From positions 1 to 64,000 of the forward strand of contig JAMOLT010000037.1 of the NCBI GenBank assembly GCA_027068915.1: DNA of 64,000 bases, written 5' to 3'. Shown here piece by piece: positions 17,354 to 27,638 of this stretch. The notes beneath the pieces were generated by a model. The model was not told the origin of the DNA and did no database searches. It saw only the letters and a list, made by a program, of their open reading frames with translations. Position numbers and translations under genes: made by a program. Source of the DNA: Sedimenticola sp. Lineage in GTDB: Bacteria; Pseudomonadota; Gammaproteobacteria; Chromatiales; Chromatiaceae. The first letter of the stretch is position 1, and every line of letters begins with the position of its first letter.

Positions 17354-18168
17354 GCATCCGCGAGAATATTCTGCTGCTGGCGATATTGTTTATCATCAGC
17401 CCGACCGTAATACAGGCCGAGACACTACACTATGAAGCCAGCTATTCCGGGGTGTTCAGCGCGGGTGAAGACCTGCCTGTCGCTGCCGTGCAACTGAACA
17501 GCTCAAGCTTGCAACTCCCTGTGTTGGGGAAGGCTGTCCAGCTTTCCATGGAGGTTACCTCAGCGCCATATTCGTTTGTGGAAAAGCATTTTCCGTTCCG
17601 GGTGCGATACCGCAGTATCTATATTCCCGACGGGCAGCATATGCTGGCGCTGGAAAAATATGAAAAGACCTCCCGGATCAAGCACGAAATAAGCTGGGTG
17701 GATGTCAGGCAGCGCAAGCTGCTGCGGTTTCGCCGTGAAGGGAAAGGTGCGGGAAAGCAGTTGTTTCCGGTGACGCTGCAGCGGTGGCTGAAACCCGGTG
17801 AGCAGTTCGAGTTTCACAAATATTCGCGCCACTCGTTTGAAGATGGGCTGCTGGACTGGCTGTCCATGTTGCAGGTAGTGCGTGGAAAGCCACTGGCAAC
17901 GGGCAGGGAATATGATTTCCCGGTGACAGACGGGAAGCGCCTGTATCGCTACCGCGTGCGCGTACAGAAAAGACAGGAGATCGAGGCGGGCGGAAAGAAG
18001 CGCAAGGCGTGGAAATTGCGCTTCGATGCGATCGAGGAAGGAAAGCGCGAGCCTGCGCATCGTTCCCTGTATGTGTGGCTGGCTGATGATGCCCGGCGAA
18101 CGCCGCTATTGTTTGAAAACCGTCATCCCCTGGGACGCTTTGTGGTTCGTCTTTCAGCTATCCAGTGA
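17350..18168 (+). CDS. DUF3108 periplasmic protein
   Basis: A 272-residue protein with a signal peptide (ILLLAILFIISPTVIQA, cleavage near residue 24) and the beta-rich DUF3108 pattern starting LHYEASYSGVFSAGEDL. The family is widespread in proteobacterial envelopes and has no settled function. The last gene of the K+ channel operon, it overlaps the previous gene by 4 bases. Its 3' end overlaps by 15 bases the convergent gene at 18154-18867. Confidence 0.85.
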   Translation: MSIRENILLLAILFIISPTVIQAETLHYEASYSGVFSAGEDLPVAAVQLNSSSLQLPVLGKAVQLSMEVTSAPYSFVEKHFPFRVRYRSIYIPDGQHMLALEKYEKTSRIKHEISWVDVRQRKLLRFRREGKGAGKQLFPVTLQRWLKPGEQFEFHKYSRHSFEDGLLDWLSMLQVVRGKPLATGREYDFPVTDGKRLYRYRVRVQKRQEIEAGGKKRKAWKLRFDAIEEGKREPAHRSLYVWLADDARRTPLLFENRHPLGRFVVRLSAIQ

Positions 18169-18867
18169 CAGGTTGCTGGTGTCCGGAATGGGCACAGGTT
18201 TTTTGTGCGGGGCAAATTTTTCCAGGGACCCTGTCTTGGGCGGAACAGCTTCGAGGTGGCTGGTGTCCGGAATATTGCCAGCACTTTCCTGTCTGCCTTC
18301 CTGTATGGGCCGGTCATCCTTGGCGATATCTATATTGCTGATATCCGGCAGAGGTGCAGGTTCGACAGCCGGAGCAAACTCTTCCAGCGAACCGCTTTCT
18401 GCAGGGGTTGCCTGCAGGTCGCCGGTATCAATCTCTGCTGATTGCGTGGCGGGTTCGGCAGAAACTGACTCGATTGGGACAATTTCCAGTTCAGTGGTGT
18501 GATTTGCCGTTGTTTGAGTGGTGCGCCCGGTATCGCGGGGCAGGGGAGTAAGGTCTGAGCCAACAGGCGCCAGCTTTAGCCCGGAAGTTGAATCCGGTTT
18601 TGTGGCAGCCTGTTGTGCTTCTTTCGGTGGTTTTTCACCGGCGACCACGATTTGTACGATCGCTCCTGCTTTGCGGAAGGCCTCGCGGAACCGTCCGGAT
18701 TGCTCCACATTCAGGCCTTTTTTGATGCGTTTTGGCTCGCCGGAAAAAAGCGCATCCAGCCTGTCGCCAGACAGCTTGAACAGTTTTCCCACAGCCTCCC
18801 TGACCTGTTGTTCGTCCCTGTCCTCCAGAATTTCACCGGAAAAAAAGATATCAAATTTGTGTTGCAT
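18154..18867 (-). CDS. hypothetical protein with small N-terminal domain and low-complexity tail
   Basis: A 237-residue protein. The first 80 residues form a compact domain (KFDIFFSGEILEDRDEQQVREAVGKLFKLS, then LFSGEPKRIKKGL and FREAFRKAGAIVQIV) that I have seen at the N terminus of assorted proteobacterial membrane proteins, but I cannot name it. The rest is Pro/Glu/Ser/Ala-rich and apparently disordered, with loosely repeated units of the type GSLE(E/K)FAP...P.PDTSN. There is no signal or membrane segment. The 3' end overlaps the DUF3108 gene. Translation starts at ATG 18867. Confidence 0.72.
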   Translation of the reverse strand: MQHKFDIFFSGEILEDRDEQQVREAVGKLFKLSGDRLDALFSGEPKRIKKGLNVEQSGRFREAFRKAGAIVQIVVAGEKPPKEAQQAATKPDSTSGLKLAPVGSDLTPLPRDTGRTTQTTANHTTELEIVPIESVSAEPATQSAEIDTGDLQATPAESGSLEEFAPAVEPAPLPDISNIDIAKDDRPIQEGRQESAGNIPDTSHLEAVPPKTGSLEKFAPHKKPVPIPDTSNLSLDS

Positions 18868-19044
18868 CCGAATTCACCGCTTAGGGAGTGTATAAGGCTT
18901 GCGTTTGTTGTTGTTACTCCGGCATGTTTGGCTGCCGTGTTACTAATCCTAGCACAATGGTAGGCGCAAATTATGCCGCCCAGGTCATGTTTCTGGCGGG
19001 GTTGCACGTCCTTGTGCAAACCTGTCAGGTAATTATTCCCGTGG

Positions 19045-19611
19045 TCAGAAGGTTCTTTTCAGGACGAAAGCTCCACGGATATCGCCTTCCTTGAAACCGC
19101 GGGCCTGGTCTGCGGGATACAGTGATTTCAGGCGCATTACAACTTCTGGCTTGACCTCATCACCGCCATGACAGTTCAGGCAGACCTTGGCGGTGGGAAT
19201 GGCTTTCATGTAGCGGAACACTTTCTTGCCATCCTCTTCCACGACATCTGAGTAGTCGAGGGTTTTCGGGTCGGCGCCCGCTGCCTTTTTGGCTTCGAAT
19301 TCTTCCAGCACTTTCCGCTCCCAGGGCAGAGGCGCATTGGCGGTGGCGCGGGGCTTGAGGCTGGTGCGGGCGACGCTCCAGCCGCTGCTGGCGCTGATGT
19401 TGGTGGCGATAGCCGGGGCCTTGCTGTTGCAGGCGTTGATGGCGTTGACGGGGCCGCCCTCTTTCATCGCCTTTTGCAGTTCGCCTTTGAGTTCGGTGGC
19501 GAATTGCTTGATGATCTTGCGCGCTTCCATAACATTGCCTTGGCTGTCTGCCATGACGGGCAGGGATATTCCCGTAGCCAGAATTGCTGTGATCAGAATT
19601 TTGGTTTTCAT
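19045..19611 (-). CDS. Tll0287-like (DUF3365) heme protein
   Basis: A 188-residue protein with a signal peptide (cleavage near residue 21 after VMA) and one c-type heme site, CLNCH (about residues 142-146), inside a DUF3365/Tll0287-like domain. The pattern NACNSKAPAIA (about 60-70) and ARTSLKPRATANAPLPWE (about 84-100) is characteristic of that family. These are periplasmic heme proteins proposed to sense redox state or gas. It stands alone, with about 175 bases of non-coding DNA upstream in which I see nothing notable. Confidence 0.9.
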   Translation of the reverse strand: MKTKILITAILATGISLPVMADSQGNVMEARKIIKQFATELKGELQKAMKEGGPVNAINACNSKAPAIATNISASSGWSVARTSLKPRATANAPLPWERKVLEEFEAKKAAGADPKTLDYSDVVEEDGKKVFRYMKAIPTAKVCLNCHGGDEVKPEVVMRLKSLYPADQARGFKEGDIRGAFVLKRTF

Positions 19612-19749
19612 ACTGTTCTCTCCTAACGTGAAAAACCTGCCTGAACGTCAGGGTCCAGGCAAAAAAGCGGCATTTTGCCTATTGTTTGGTGTGGATTCAT
19701 TAACAAATGTCAGTCGGCTGCTGATTATCCTACAAAATCGCTTGGTTTT

Positions 19750-20613
19750 TTAGTTTTTTTGCCGGGACAAAGGGGAATTTCGCAAAATCCTCACCAGTAA
19801 ACGGCCGTCTGCCGGTGTGAGATCGTGCCCCTGATAAGTAATCCAGGATTTGGATCTTCCCCTCAGGGCGGGAACCATGTTCATGTCCTGGCTGAAGGGC
19901 GGCACTACCCGGTCTCCGCCAATAACGTAGCCGCCGCTGCGGATGATGGAAATGTATTCGATCTCCGGGTGCGGCTGGGCATTTAGCCAAAACAAGAGGG
20001 TGCCGGGTGCGGGGGGCACCAGGTCGAAGAGGATGCCGCGAGACAGGCGCAAGGTGTTGTACAGGCCGTTACCGAGTTTTTCACGGACGATCCATTCCTT
20101 GATCATGCCGAACATGCCGGAACTATCCACGGCATCCAGTGCTGCAATGGCCCTGTCGGTACCCAGATGGGGCGCTGCGATGGTGATCAGCCGGTTGATG
20201 TTTCCGGCACCGGATTGCACCAGCATTAGCCGCGCTACCACGCCACCGGCGGAATGGCCCACCAGGGTGATTTTCTCATCCGGATTCTTCTGGCTGATTC
20301 GGATTACGGCGGCTTGCAGCCACCTCGCTTGCACGGGGGCGGGAGCAAGAGAAGGCAGGTCTAGGGTGTAAAACCGTTTGTCCCGGGGATTGGCTGTGAT
20401 GGTTTGTTCCACCAGGCCTGCGGGAGAAAAGCCCAGCCTACCCGCATACTGCCAGCCGGCCTGGTGCAGTGTGGCGCTTACGCCGCTGTATCGCCAGGTG
20501 TCGGCATTGCTCAAATAGCCATGCACCAGCACAACGATGTCTGCGTGGCTGGCGCGCAGGGGAAGGAACACCAGCAGCAATACAAAAACGAGCTTGTGCA
20601 TCACGGGTTTCAT
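19750..20613 (-). CDS. alpha/beta hydrolase, lipase/PGAP1-like, secreted
   Basis: A 287-residue protein with a signal peptide (FVLLLVFLPLRASHA) followed by an alpha/beta hydrolase core. IVVLVHGYLSNADTW carries the oxyanion-hole HG, and LVGHSAGGVVARLML carries the nucleophile elbow G-H-S-A-G with Ser near residue 118. Asp and His candidates follow, including the GHDLTPADGRLL end, where the catalytic His is likely. It resembles lipase-class esterases acting in the periplasm. The neighbour downstream is convergent-free and the substrate is unknown. Confidence 0.87.
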   Translation of the reverse strand: MKPVMHKLVFVLLLVFLPLRASHADIVVLVHGYLSNADTWRYSGVSATLHQAGWQYAGRLGFSPAGLVEQTITANPRDKRFYTLDLPSLAPAPVQARWLQAAVIRISQKNPDEKITLVGHSAGGVVARLMLVQSGAGNINRLITIAAPHLGTDRAIAALDAVDSSGMFGMIKEWIVREKLGNGLYNTLRLSRGILFDLVPPAPGTLLFWLNAQPHPEIEYISIIRSGGYVIGGDRVVPPFSQDMNMVPALRGRSKSWITYQGHDLTPADGRLLVRILRNSPLSRQKN

Positions 20614-20684
20614 GAATCCTGGATGAGGATAATCAGTATATTACCATAGTCTAAAGCAGAAGGTTTTTTGCGTCCATTGCAGGA

Positions 20685-23069
<2,385 letters not shown>

Positions 23070-23194
23070 AAAAATCAGCGCCTGCCCGTAAATCAGGAAT
23101 ATTTGCAAGCCTAGCCGATTGGGCTCGTTTTTTCAGTTTGATTTCAGGCTGATGATGCATTCTGTCTCCAACAGTCCATACAGGAGGCAGAAAA

Positions 23195-23788
23195 ATGCAG
23201 ACAAAACAGATAAAGGTCTGGGATCCCTTTATAAGGGTTTTTCACTGGACGCTGGTATTGGCGTTCATGGTTTCATATATCACGGAAGATGATTTTATGC
23301 GTGTGCATGCCTACAGCGGATATCTCATTCTGGGGCTGGTTGGCTTGCGCCTGCTATGGGGGTTAATGGGTGGGCGTTACGCCCGCTTCAGCAATTTCCT
23401 TTATACGCCCTCAGAGACCATTGCCTATCTCAAGGATGTAGCTTCATTTCGCGCAAAACGCCATATCGGACATAACCCCGCTGGGGGCGCCATGATTCTG
23501 GCGCTGCTGGTGAGCTTGAGCATGACCTTGTTCTTTGGCTTGCTGACCTATGGCGCCATGGAATATGCCGGCCCCCTGGCCGGGATAACTGCGGGTGTAG
23601 GTGACAGCATGGCGCATGGATTCAAGGAAGTGCATGAGTTTTTTGCGAATTTTACCTTGATGTTGGTGCTGCTGCATGTGCTGGGCGTTCTTGTCGCCAG
23701 CATGCAGCATGGCGAGAACCTGGTTCGCAGCATGGTTACCGGCACCAAGGAACTGCAGTCAGCCGAAGATCTGGAGGTGAAATCATGA
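23195..23788 (+). CDS. cytochrome b561-type diheme membrane protein
   Basis: A 197-residue protein with four membrane segments in the cytochrome b561/Ni-hydrogenase b-subunit pattern: VWDPFIRVFHWTLVLAF (His near residue 17), RVHAYSGYLILGLVGLRLLWG (His near 35), and C-terminal HEFFANFTLMLVLLHVLGVL with two more His. Four histidines would hold two hemes b. It is preceded by GGAGG at about 23183. It is the first gene of the SHP/DHC operon and probably passes electrons between quinol and the periplasmic cytochromes encoded next. Confidence 0.92.
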   Translation: MQTKQIKVWDPFIRVFHWTLVLAFMVSYITEDDFMRVHAYSGYLILGLVGLRLLWGLMGGRYARFSNFLYTPSETIAYLKDVASFRAKRHIGHNPAGGAMILALLVSLSMTLFFGLLTYGAMEYAGPLAGITAGVGDSMAHGFKEVHEFFANFTLMLVLLHVLGVLVASMQHGENLVRSMVTGTKELQSAEDLEVKS

Positions 23789-24180
23789 ATGCCGGATATC
23801 TTGTTCTGGTAGGAGCGTTGCTTGCCGGCCCTGCTGCATCGGCCGATGCCGTTCAGCAGATGTTGAATGAATATCGCCAGCAGGGTGTGACGACGATGAG
23901 TGCACAGGCGGGCAGGGAGCTATGGGAACGCAAATTCCCAAAACCAGGCAGCGGCCAGTTGCGAAGCTGCACCATTTGTCATGGCGACCGCCCGGAGAAC
24001 CCTGGCAAGCATGCCAGGACGGGAAAACTCATTGAACCCATGGCGGCAAGCGTCAACAGCAAGCGTTTTTCAGACCCGAGAAAAATCAGGAAATGGTTCA
24101 AGCGAAACTGTAAATGGACGTTGGGCAGGGAATGCAGCGCCCAGGAGCAGGCGGACATCCTTGTTTTTCTAAGTAGCTAA
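23785..24180 (+). CDS. SHP-like monoheme cytochrome (DUF1924)
   Basis: A 131-residue periplasmic cytochrome with a signal peptide (cleavage near residue 20) and heme site CTICH at 62-66. The C-terminal half carries EPMAASVNSKRF with Asn91, a candidate for the labile Asn heme ligand of sphaeroides heme protein, and Cys109 and Cys117 placed like the SHP disulfide. SHP binds O2 or NO when reduced. It overlaps the cytochrome b561 gene by 4 bases and precedes the diheme cytochrome gene, the known SHP partner order. Confidence 0.88.
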   Translation: MNAGYLVLVGALLAGPAASADAVQQMLNEYRQQGVTTMSAQAGRELWERKFPKPGSGQLRSCTICHGDRPENPGKHARTGKLIEPMAASVNSKRFSDPRKIRKWFKRNCKWTLGRECSAQEQADILVFLSS

Positions 24181-24197
24181 TAATTGGAGGAATGATC

Positions 24198-24761
24198 ATG
24201 AATATTGCAAGAAAACTACTTGTCACCACGGGAGCCTTGCTGATGGCGGGGATTGCGGCATGTGACCATGAAGAGCATGAATCCAGGGAAGAAAGCTCCT
24301 ACAAGAGTTTTACCCGCCTGGACGTGGCACCAGTGAATAACCCACAGTACCGGGAAGAGTGTGGCAGTTGCCACTTTGCCTATCAGCCCGGCTTGCTTCC
24401 CGAGCGTTCCTGGCAGAAGATGATGTCTCAACTGGAAGATCACTTTGGAGAGAATGCGGAACTGGATGAGCAGGCCCGTGCGGCAATAACAGACTACCTG
24501 GTGAAGAATGCGGCGGAGCATTCCGACTACAAACGCTCTCGCAAGATCTTGTCTTCACTGGACAAAGATGAGACACCGTTGCGTATCAGCGAAACCAGGT
24601 ACTTTGTGCGCAAGCATCATGAGGTGCCAAAATCCATGGTGCAGGGAAACCCCGAGGTCCGCTCCTTCTCCGCCTGTGCCACCTGCCATGTGAATGCGGA
24701 CAAAGGATATTATGATGAGCATGAGATTCGTATTCCGGGGTATGGGAAATGGGACGATTGA
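24198..24761 (+). CDS. diheme cytochrome c (DHC-like)
   Basis: A 187-residue protein with two heme c motifs, CGSCH at 55-59 and CATCH at 160-164. The N terminus ends in MAGIAAC, a plausible lipobox with Cys22. GGAGG at 24186-24190 sits 7 bases before ATG 24198 and only 1 base before ATG 24192, so 24198 is the likely start. The order matches DHC, the electron donor to SHP. Its last codons overlap the start of the PepSY gene. Confidence 0.9.
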   Translation: MNIARKLLVTTGALLMAGIAACDHEEHESREESSYKSFTRLDVAPVNNPQYREECGSCHFAYQPGLLPERSWQKMMSQLEDHFGENAELDEQARAAITDYLVKNAAEHSDYKRSRKILSSLDKDETPLRISETRYFVRKHHEVPKSMVQGNPEVRSFSACATCHVNADKGYYDEHEIRIPGYGKWDD

Positions 24762-25051
24762 TACTGGTGGTATGCTCCATTCCGCTGCTGCTGACCTGGC
24801 AGGGGTCGGCGGCGGATGATGATGACCATGAAAGAGTGTATGAAATGCTTCAGTCGGGCGAAATTATTTCCCTGGAAAGAATACTGAAAATCGGCCGGCA
24901 GCGAGTATCCGGCAAGGTGATCGAAGTGGAGCTGGAGCGGGAAAAGGGCGCCCTGATTTATGAGCTGGAGATACTCAACAGGCAGGGTAAGGTCTGGGAT
25001 GTTGAAATCGATGCCGTCAGTGGAAAAGTGCTCAAGGTAAAGGAAGATTAA
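24749..25051 (+). CDS. PepSY-domain periplasmic protein
   Basis: A 100-residue protein with a signal peptide (LILVVCSIPLLLTWQGSAA) and one PepSY domain: ISLERILKIGRQRVSGKVIEVELEREKGALIYELEILN, ending VEIDAVSGKVLKVKED. PepSY proteins modulate peptidases or serve as sensor partners for two-component systems. It overlaps the diheme gene by 13 bases, and its TAA shares one base with the response regulator ATG. Its position suggests it reports on the envelope to the kinase encoded after it. Confidence 0.9.
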   Translation: MGRLILVVCSIPLLLTWQGSAADDDDHERVYEMLQSGEIISLERILKIGRQRVSGKVIEVELEREKGALIYELEILNRQGKVWDVEIDAVSGKVLKVKED

Positions 25052-25719
25052 TGCGCCTGCTGGTGGTTGAAGATGATGCCGCTCTGGCGGTGAAAATCCA
25101 GGCGGCATTGCGCAAGGCCGGATATGCGGTGGATGTCGTTGACAACGGCATCGATGCTGAATTCCTTGGTGATGAAGAACCCTATGATCTTGTTGTGCTG
25201 GATCTGGGTTTGCCAATGCGCTCCGGAAAAGAAGTGCTGGAGAACTGGCGCAACCGCGGCAACAAGGTGCTGGTTCTGGTGCTTACCGCCCGGGATGCCT
25301 GGAACGAACGGGTGGATGGACTCAAGGCCGGGGCAGATGATTATGTAGGCAAGCCCTTTCACATGGAAGAACTGATAGCCCGTATCGATGTGCTGATCCG
25401 CCGTAGTCATGGCAAAGCGGCCCCCGGTTTGCACCTTGCGGGCATCTCTCTCGATGAAGAGCGGCAGATCGCCACTGCTGCCGATGGCAGCCAGCATCAA
25501 TTGACGCGCACGGAATTTCGATTGTTGCGGTATTTCATGATGCACCCCGGCATCATACTTTCCAAGAGCCGCCTCACTGAACATGTCTATGAGGGAGATT
25601 TTGACAAGGACAGCAATGTCATCGAGGTATATGTAAAGCGCTTGCGCAACAAGCTTGGGCAGAAACTATTCGAGACCCGCCGTGGCCAGGGATACATCTT
25701 TCCCGGGAAGGAGGCTTGA
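25051..25719 (+). CDS. OmpR/PhoP-family response regulator
   Basis: A 222-residue regulator with an N-terminal receiver (RLLVVEDDAALA, phospho-acceptor Asp51 in VVLDLGLPM, Lys in the VGKPF turn near residue 104) and a C-terminal winged helix ending with the LRNKLGQKLFETRRGQGYIF recognition and wing region. This is the QseB/PhoP-like class. It overlaps the PepSY and kinase genes, so it is co-expressed with the cytochromes. Targets may include this operon or the metal pump operon that follows. Confidence 0.95.
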   Translation: MRLLVVEDDAALAVKIQAALRKAGYAVDVVDNGIDAEFLGDEEPYDLVVLDLGLPMRSGKEVLENWRNRGNKVLVLVLTARDAWNERVDGLKAGADDYVGKPFHMEELIARIDVLIRRSHGKAAPGLHLAGISLDEERQIATAADGSQHQLTRTEFRLLRYFMMHPGIILSKSRLTEHVYEGDFDKDSNVIEVYVKRLRNKLGQKLFETRRGQGYIFPGKEA

Positions 25720-27056
25720 AATCCCTGCAAAGCAGGTTGCACTGGGGGCTGGCGGGAAGCCTGGTGGTGCTGATGTTGTTTATGGGCTGGCTTATCCATA
25801 CAGGCATGGCCCAGGTATCCAGGGAAATGATGGCATCGAGGCTGGAGCATGATGCCCAGGCGTTGCTTGCCTCCGTGCAGCTGTCGGCACAGGGGCAACC
25901 TGCCCTGGAGACTGCGCGCCTGGGCAATATCTATAACCAGGCATTTTCCGGGCACTATTACCTGGTTGTACTCGATGGAGCAAAACTGCGTTCCCGCTCG
26001 CTTTGGGACTGGACTCTGGAATTGCCGGAAACGGCTGGTGCTGATGTGGTGATCACGAAGGTTCCCGGGCCGGATGGCCAGGTGCTGTTGCAGTGGACAA
26101 AGCAATTTGAGCGTTTTGGCCTGCCCGTCACCATCGCTGTTGCAGAGGACATAACCCCGTTGCAAACAGCCTTGCGTCGGTTCAATCTGTATTTTGCACT
26201 GGGGGTGATGGCGGTATTGGCAGCCGTATTGCTGATTCAGGGAATGATTGTGCGGCGCTCCCTTGCTTCGCTGCGGGGTGTGCGCCAAGAGGTGCAGGCG
26301 CTGGCGCATGGTGAAATCAGTATGCTTTCCGGACAGGTGCCCAGCGAAATCAGCCCCCTGGTGGAAGAAGTGAACCACCTGCTGCAGCTGTTGGCACAGC
26401 GCCTGCAGCGTTCCCGCAACGCGGTGGGAAACCTGGCTCACGGTTTGAAACACCCGCTGAATCTTCTTATGCAACTGGTGGACAACGAAGCAGTAAAGCA
26501 GCACCCGGATCTGGTTGAGGAAATCAACAGCAATACCAGGCAGATTCTCCAGATTATGGAGCGGGAGTTGAAGCGGGCAAGGTTGGCCGGGGGAGGGGTT
26601 CCAGGTCAGCGCTTTGTCGCCGGAGCAGAAATACCAGGGCTGGTTGATGTCCTGAAGCGCGTTTATCATGACCGGCATCTGGAAATCAGTTATGAAGTAT
26701 CACAGGGTCTGGAATATCCGGCTGACCGGAATGACATGCTGGAGTTGCTGGGAAACCTGTTGGATAACGCCTGCAAATGGTCAGCAGGAAAAGTGCACCT
26801 AAAACTCGGCCTGGAAGATGGAATGCGTATCCAGGTTGAGGATAATGGGGCGGGCTGTGATGAGGAACAGCTGTCCCGTCTCATGCAACGTGGCGTGCGC
26901 GTTGATGAAAATACCAGTGGTTCCGGTTTGGGGCTGGCGATTGTAAAGGAAATAGCGGAGCTTTATCAGGGTAAAATCCTGTTTTCCCGATCAACCCTTG
27001 GCGGTCTGGCTGTAACCGTAAATCTCCCGTTGCCGGAGCAGGGAAAGCCTGGATAG
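25716..27056 (+). CDS. PhoQ-like sensor histidine kinase
   Basis: A 446-residue kinase with two membrane segments (about residues 8-30 and 162-185) enclosing a periplasmic sensor of about 130 residues, a HAMP-like linker, and the phospho-acceptor His242 in NLAHGLKHPLNLL, a PhoQ-type H box rather than the usual HELRTPL. The ATPase domain has NLLDNACKW (N box), EDNGAGCDEEQ (G1) and SGSGLGLAIVKEI (G2). The likely start is TTG 25716 overlapping the regulator's stop. It is the last gene of the SHP/DHC operon. Confidence 0.94.
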   Translation: MKSLQSRLHWGLAGSLVVLMLFMGWLIHTGMAQVSREMMASRLEHDAQALLASVQLSAQGQPALETARLGNIYNQAFSGHYYLVVLDGAKLRSRSLWDWTLELPETAGADVVITKVPGPDGQVLLQWTKQFERFGLPVTIAVAEDITPLQTALRRFNLYFALGVMAVLAAVLLIQGMIVRRSLASLRGVRQEVQALAHGEISMLSGQVPSEISPLVEEVNHLLQLLAQRLQRSRNAVGNLAHGLKHPLNLLMQLVDNEAVKQHPDLVEEINSNTRQILQIMERELKRARLAGGGVPGQRFVAGAEIPGLVDVLKRVYHDRHLEISYEVSQGLEYPADRNDMLELLGNLLDNACKWSAGKVHLKLGLEDGMRIQVEDNGAGCDEEQLSRLMQRGVRVDENTSGSGLGLAIVKEIAELYQGKILFSRSTLGGLAVTVNLPLPEQGKPG

Positions 27057-27081
27057 TTCGTGGTATGTATTGCCTGACGTG

Positions 27082-27111
27082 CTTGAATAGTCTGATTCAA
27101 GTCAGTATCAT
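27082..27111 (+). promoter_or_regulatory. sigma-70 promoter with dyad operator ahead of cus operon
   Basis: CTTGAAT-N6-ATTCAAG (27082-27101) is a perfect inverted repeat. It overlaps TTGAAT (27083-27088), which is 17 bases from TATCAT (27106-27111), a well-spaced promoter. Transcription would start at about 27118, almost on the ATG of the next gene at 27120, so the first message may be leaderless. The dyad is where a repressor or activator would bind. Confidence 0.6.
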
Positions 27112-27119
27112 GTTTTTTT

Positions 27120-27479
27120 ATGTATAGACGTTTCCATAATTCCATTGTAGCCGTGCTGGTCTTTGCACTGCTGTCGCTGGGCCTGCAGTCGGCGGGTATT
27201 GCAGCGACCGGGCCTATGGAAACAAACCTGGCGCTAGCCAGCGTTTCTAGCGCCATGGACATGGCTGATCACGATTGTGAAAATTGTGAAGCCAAGGATT
27301 GTTGTGCATTGCAGGATTGCCAAATTGCTTCGCATTGCTCTTCCCATACAGCTACAGCATTGACGAGTCTGGTGGGTGTGCCTGCTTGCGAGCACCGCAA
27401 TACGGACGATCTTGCCGCTCCCGATGTCGTTGTGATGTCCATTCTCGTTCCCAGCATCTATCGCCCGCCCTGGGCGTAA
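27120..27479 (+). CDS. CzcI-like Cys/His-rich periplasmic protein
   Basis: A 119-residue protein with a signal peptide (AVLVFALLSLGLQSAGIAA) and a metal-binding-looking centre: DHDCENCEAKDCCALQDC and CEH further on. The C terminus is Pro-rich and ends YRPPWA. Small proteins of this type (CzcI or DUF2946-like) precede RND heavy-metal operons in many proteobacteria, and a second one heads the other RND operon here (50442-50762). No Shine-Dalgarno is seen upstream, in agreement with a leaderless start. The role is unproven; metal binding is inference from the Cys/His content. Confidence 0.7.
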   Translation: MYRRFHNSIVAVLVFALLSLGLQSAGIAATGPMETNLALASVSSAMDMADHDCENCEAKDCCALQDCQIASHCSSHTATALTSLVGVPACEHRNTDDLAAPDVVVMSILVPSIYRPPWA

Positions 27480-27638
27480 CTTCCGCTATGACTCTCTGCC
27501 TGGAGAGTATCTGGATTTGCTCCTGATATAGCCGCGCTCGGCTTTTCACGAGCTCCATGTAAGTGGTTCCTGTTTTATCCATATTGGACTGGTGTGTCTG
27601 CCAGTACCAGAAACGGGGATGTAGCCGGAGTTTTCGAT

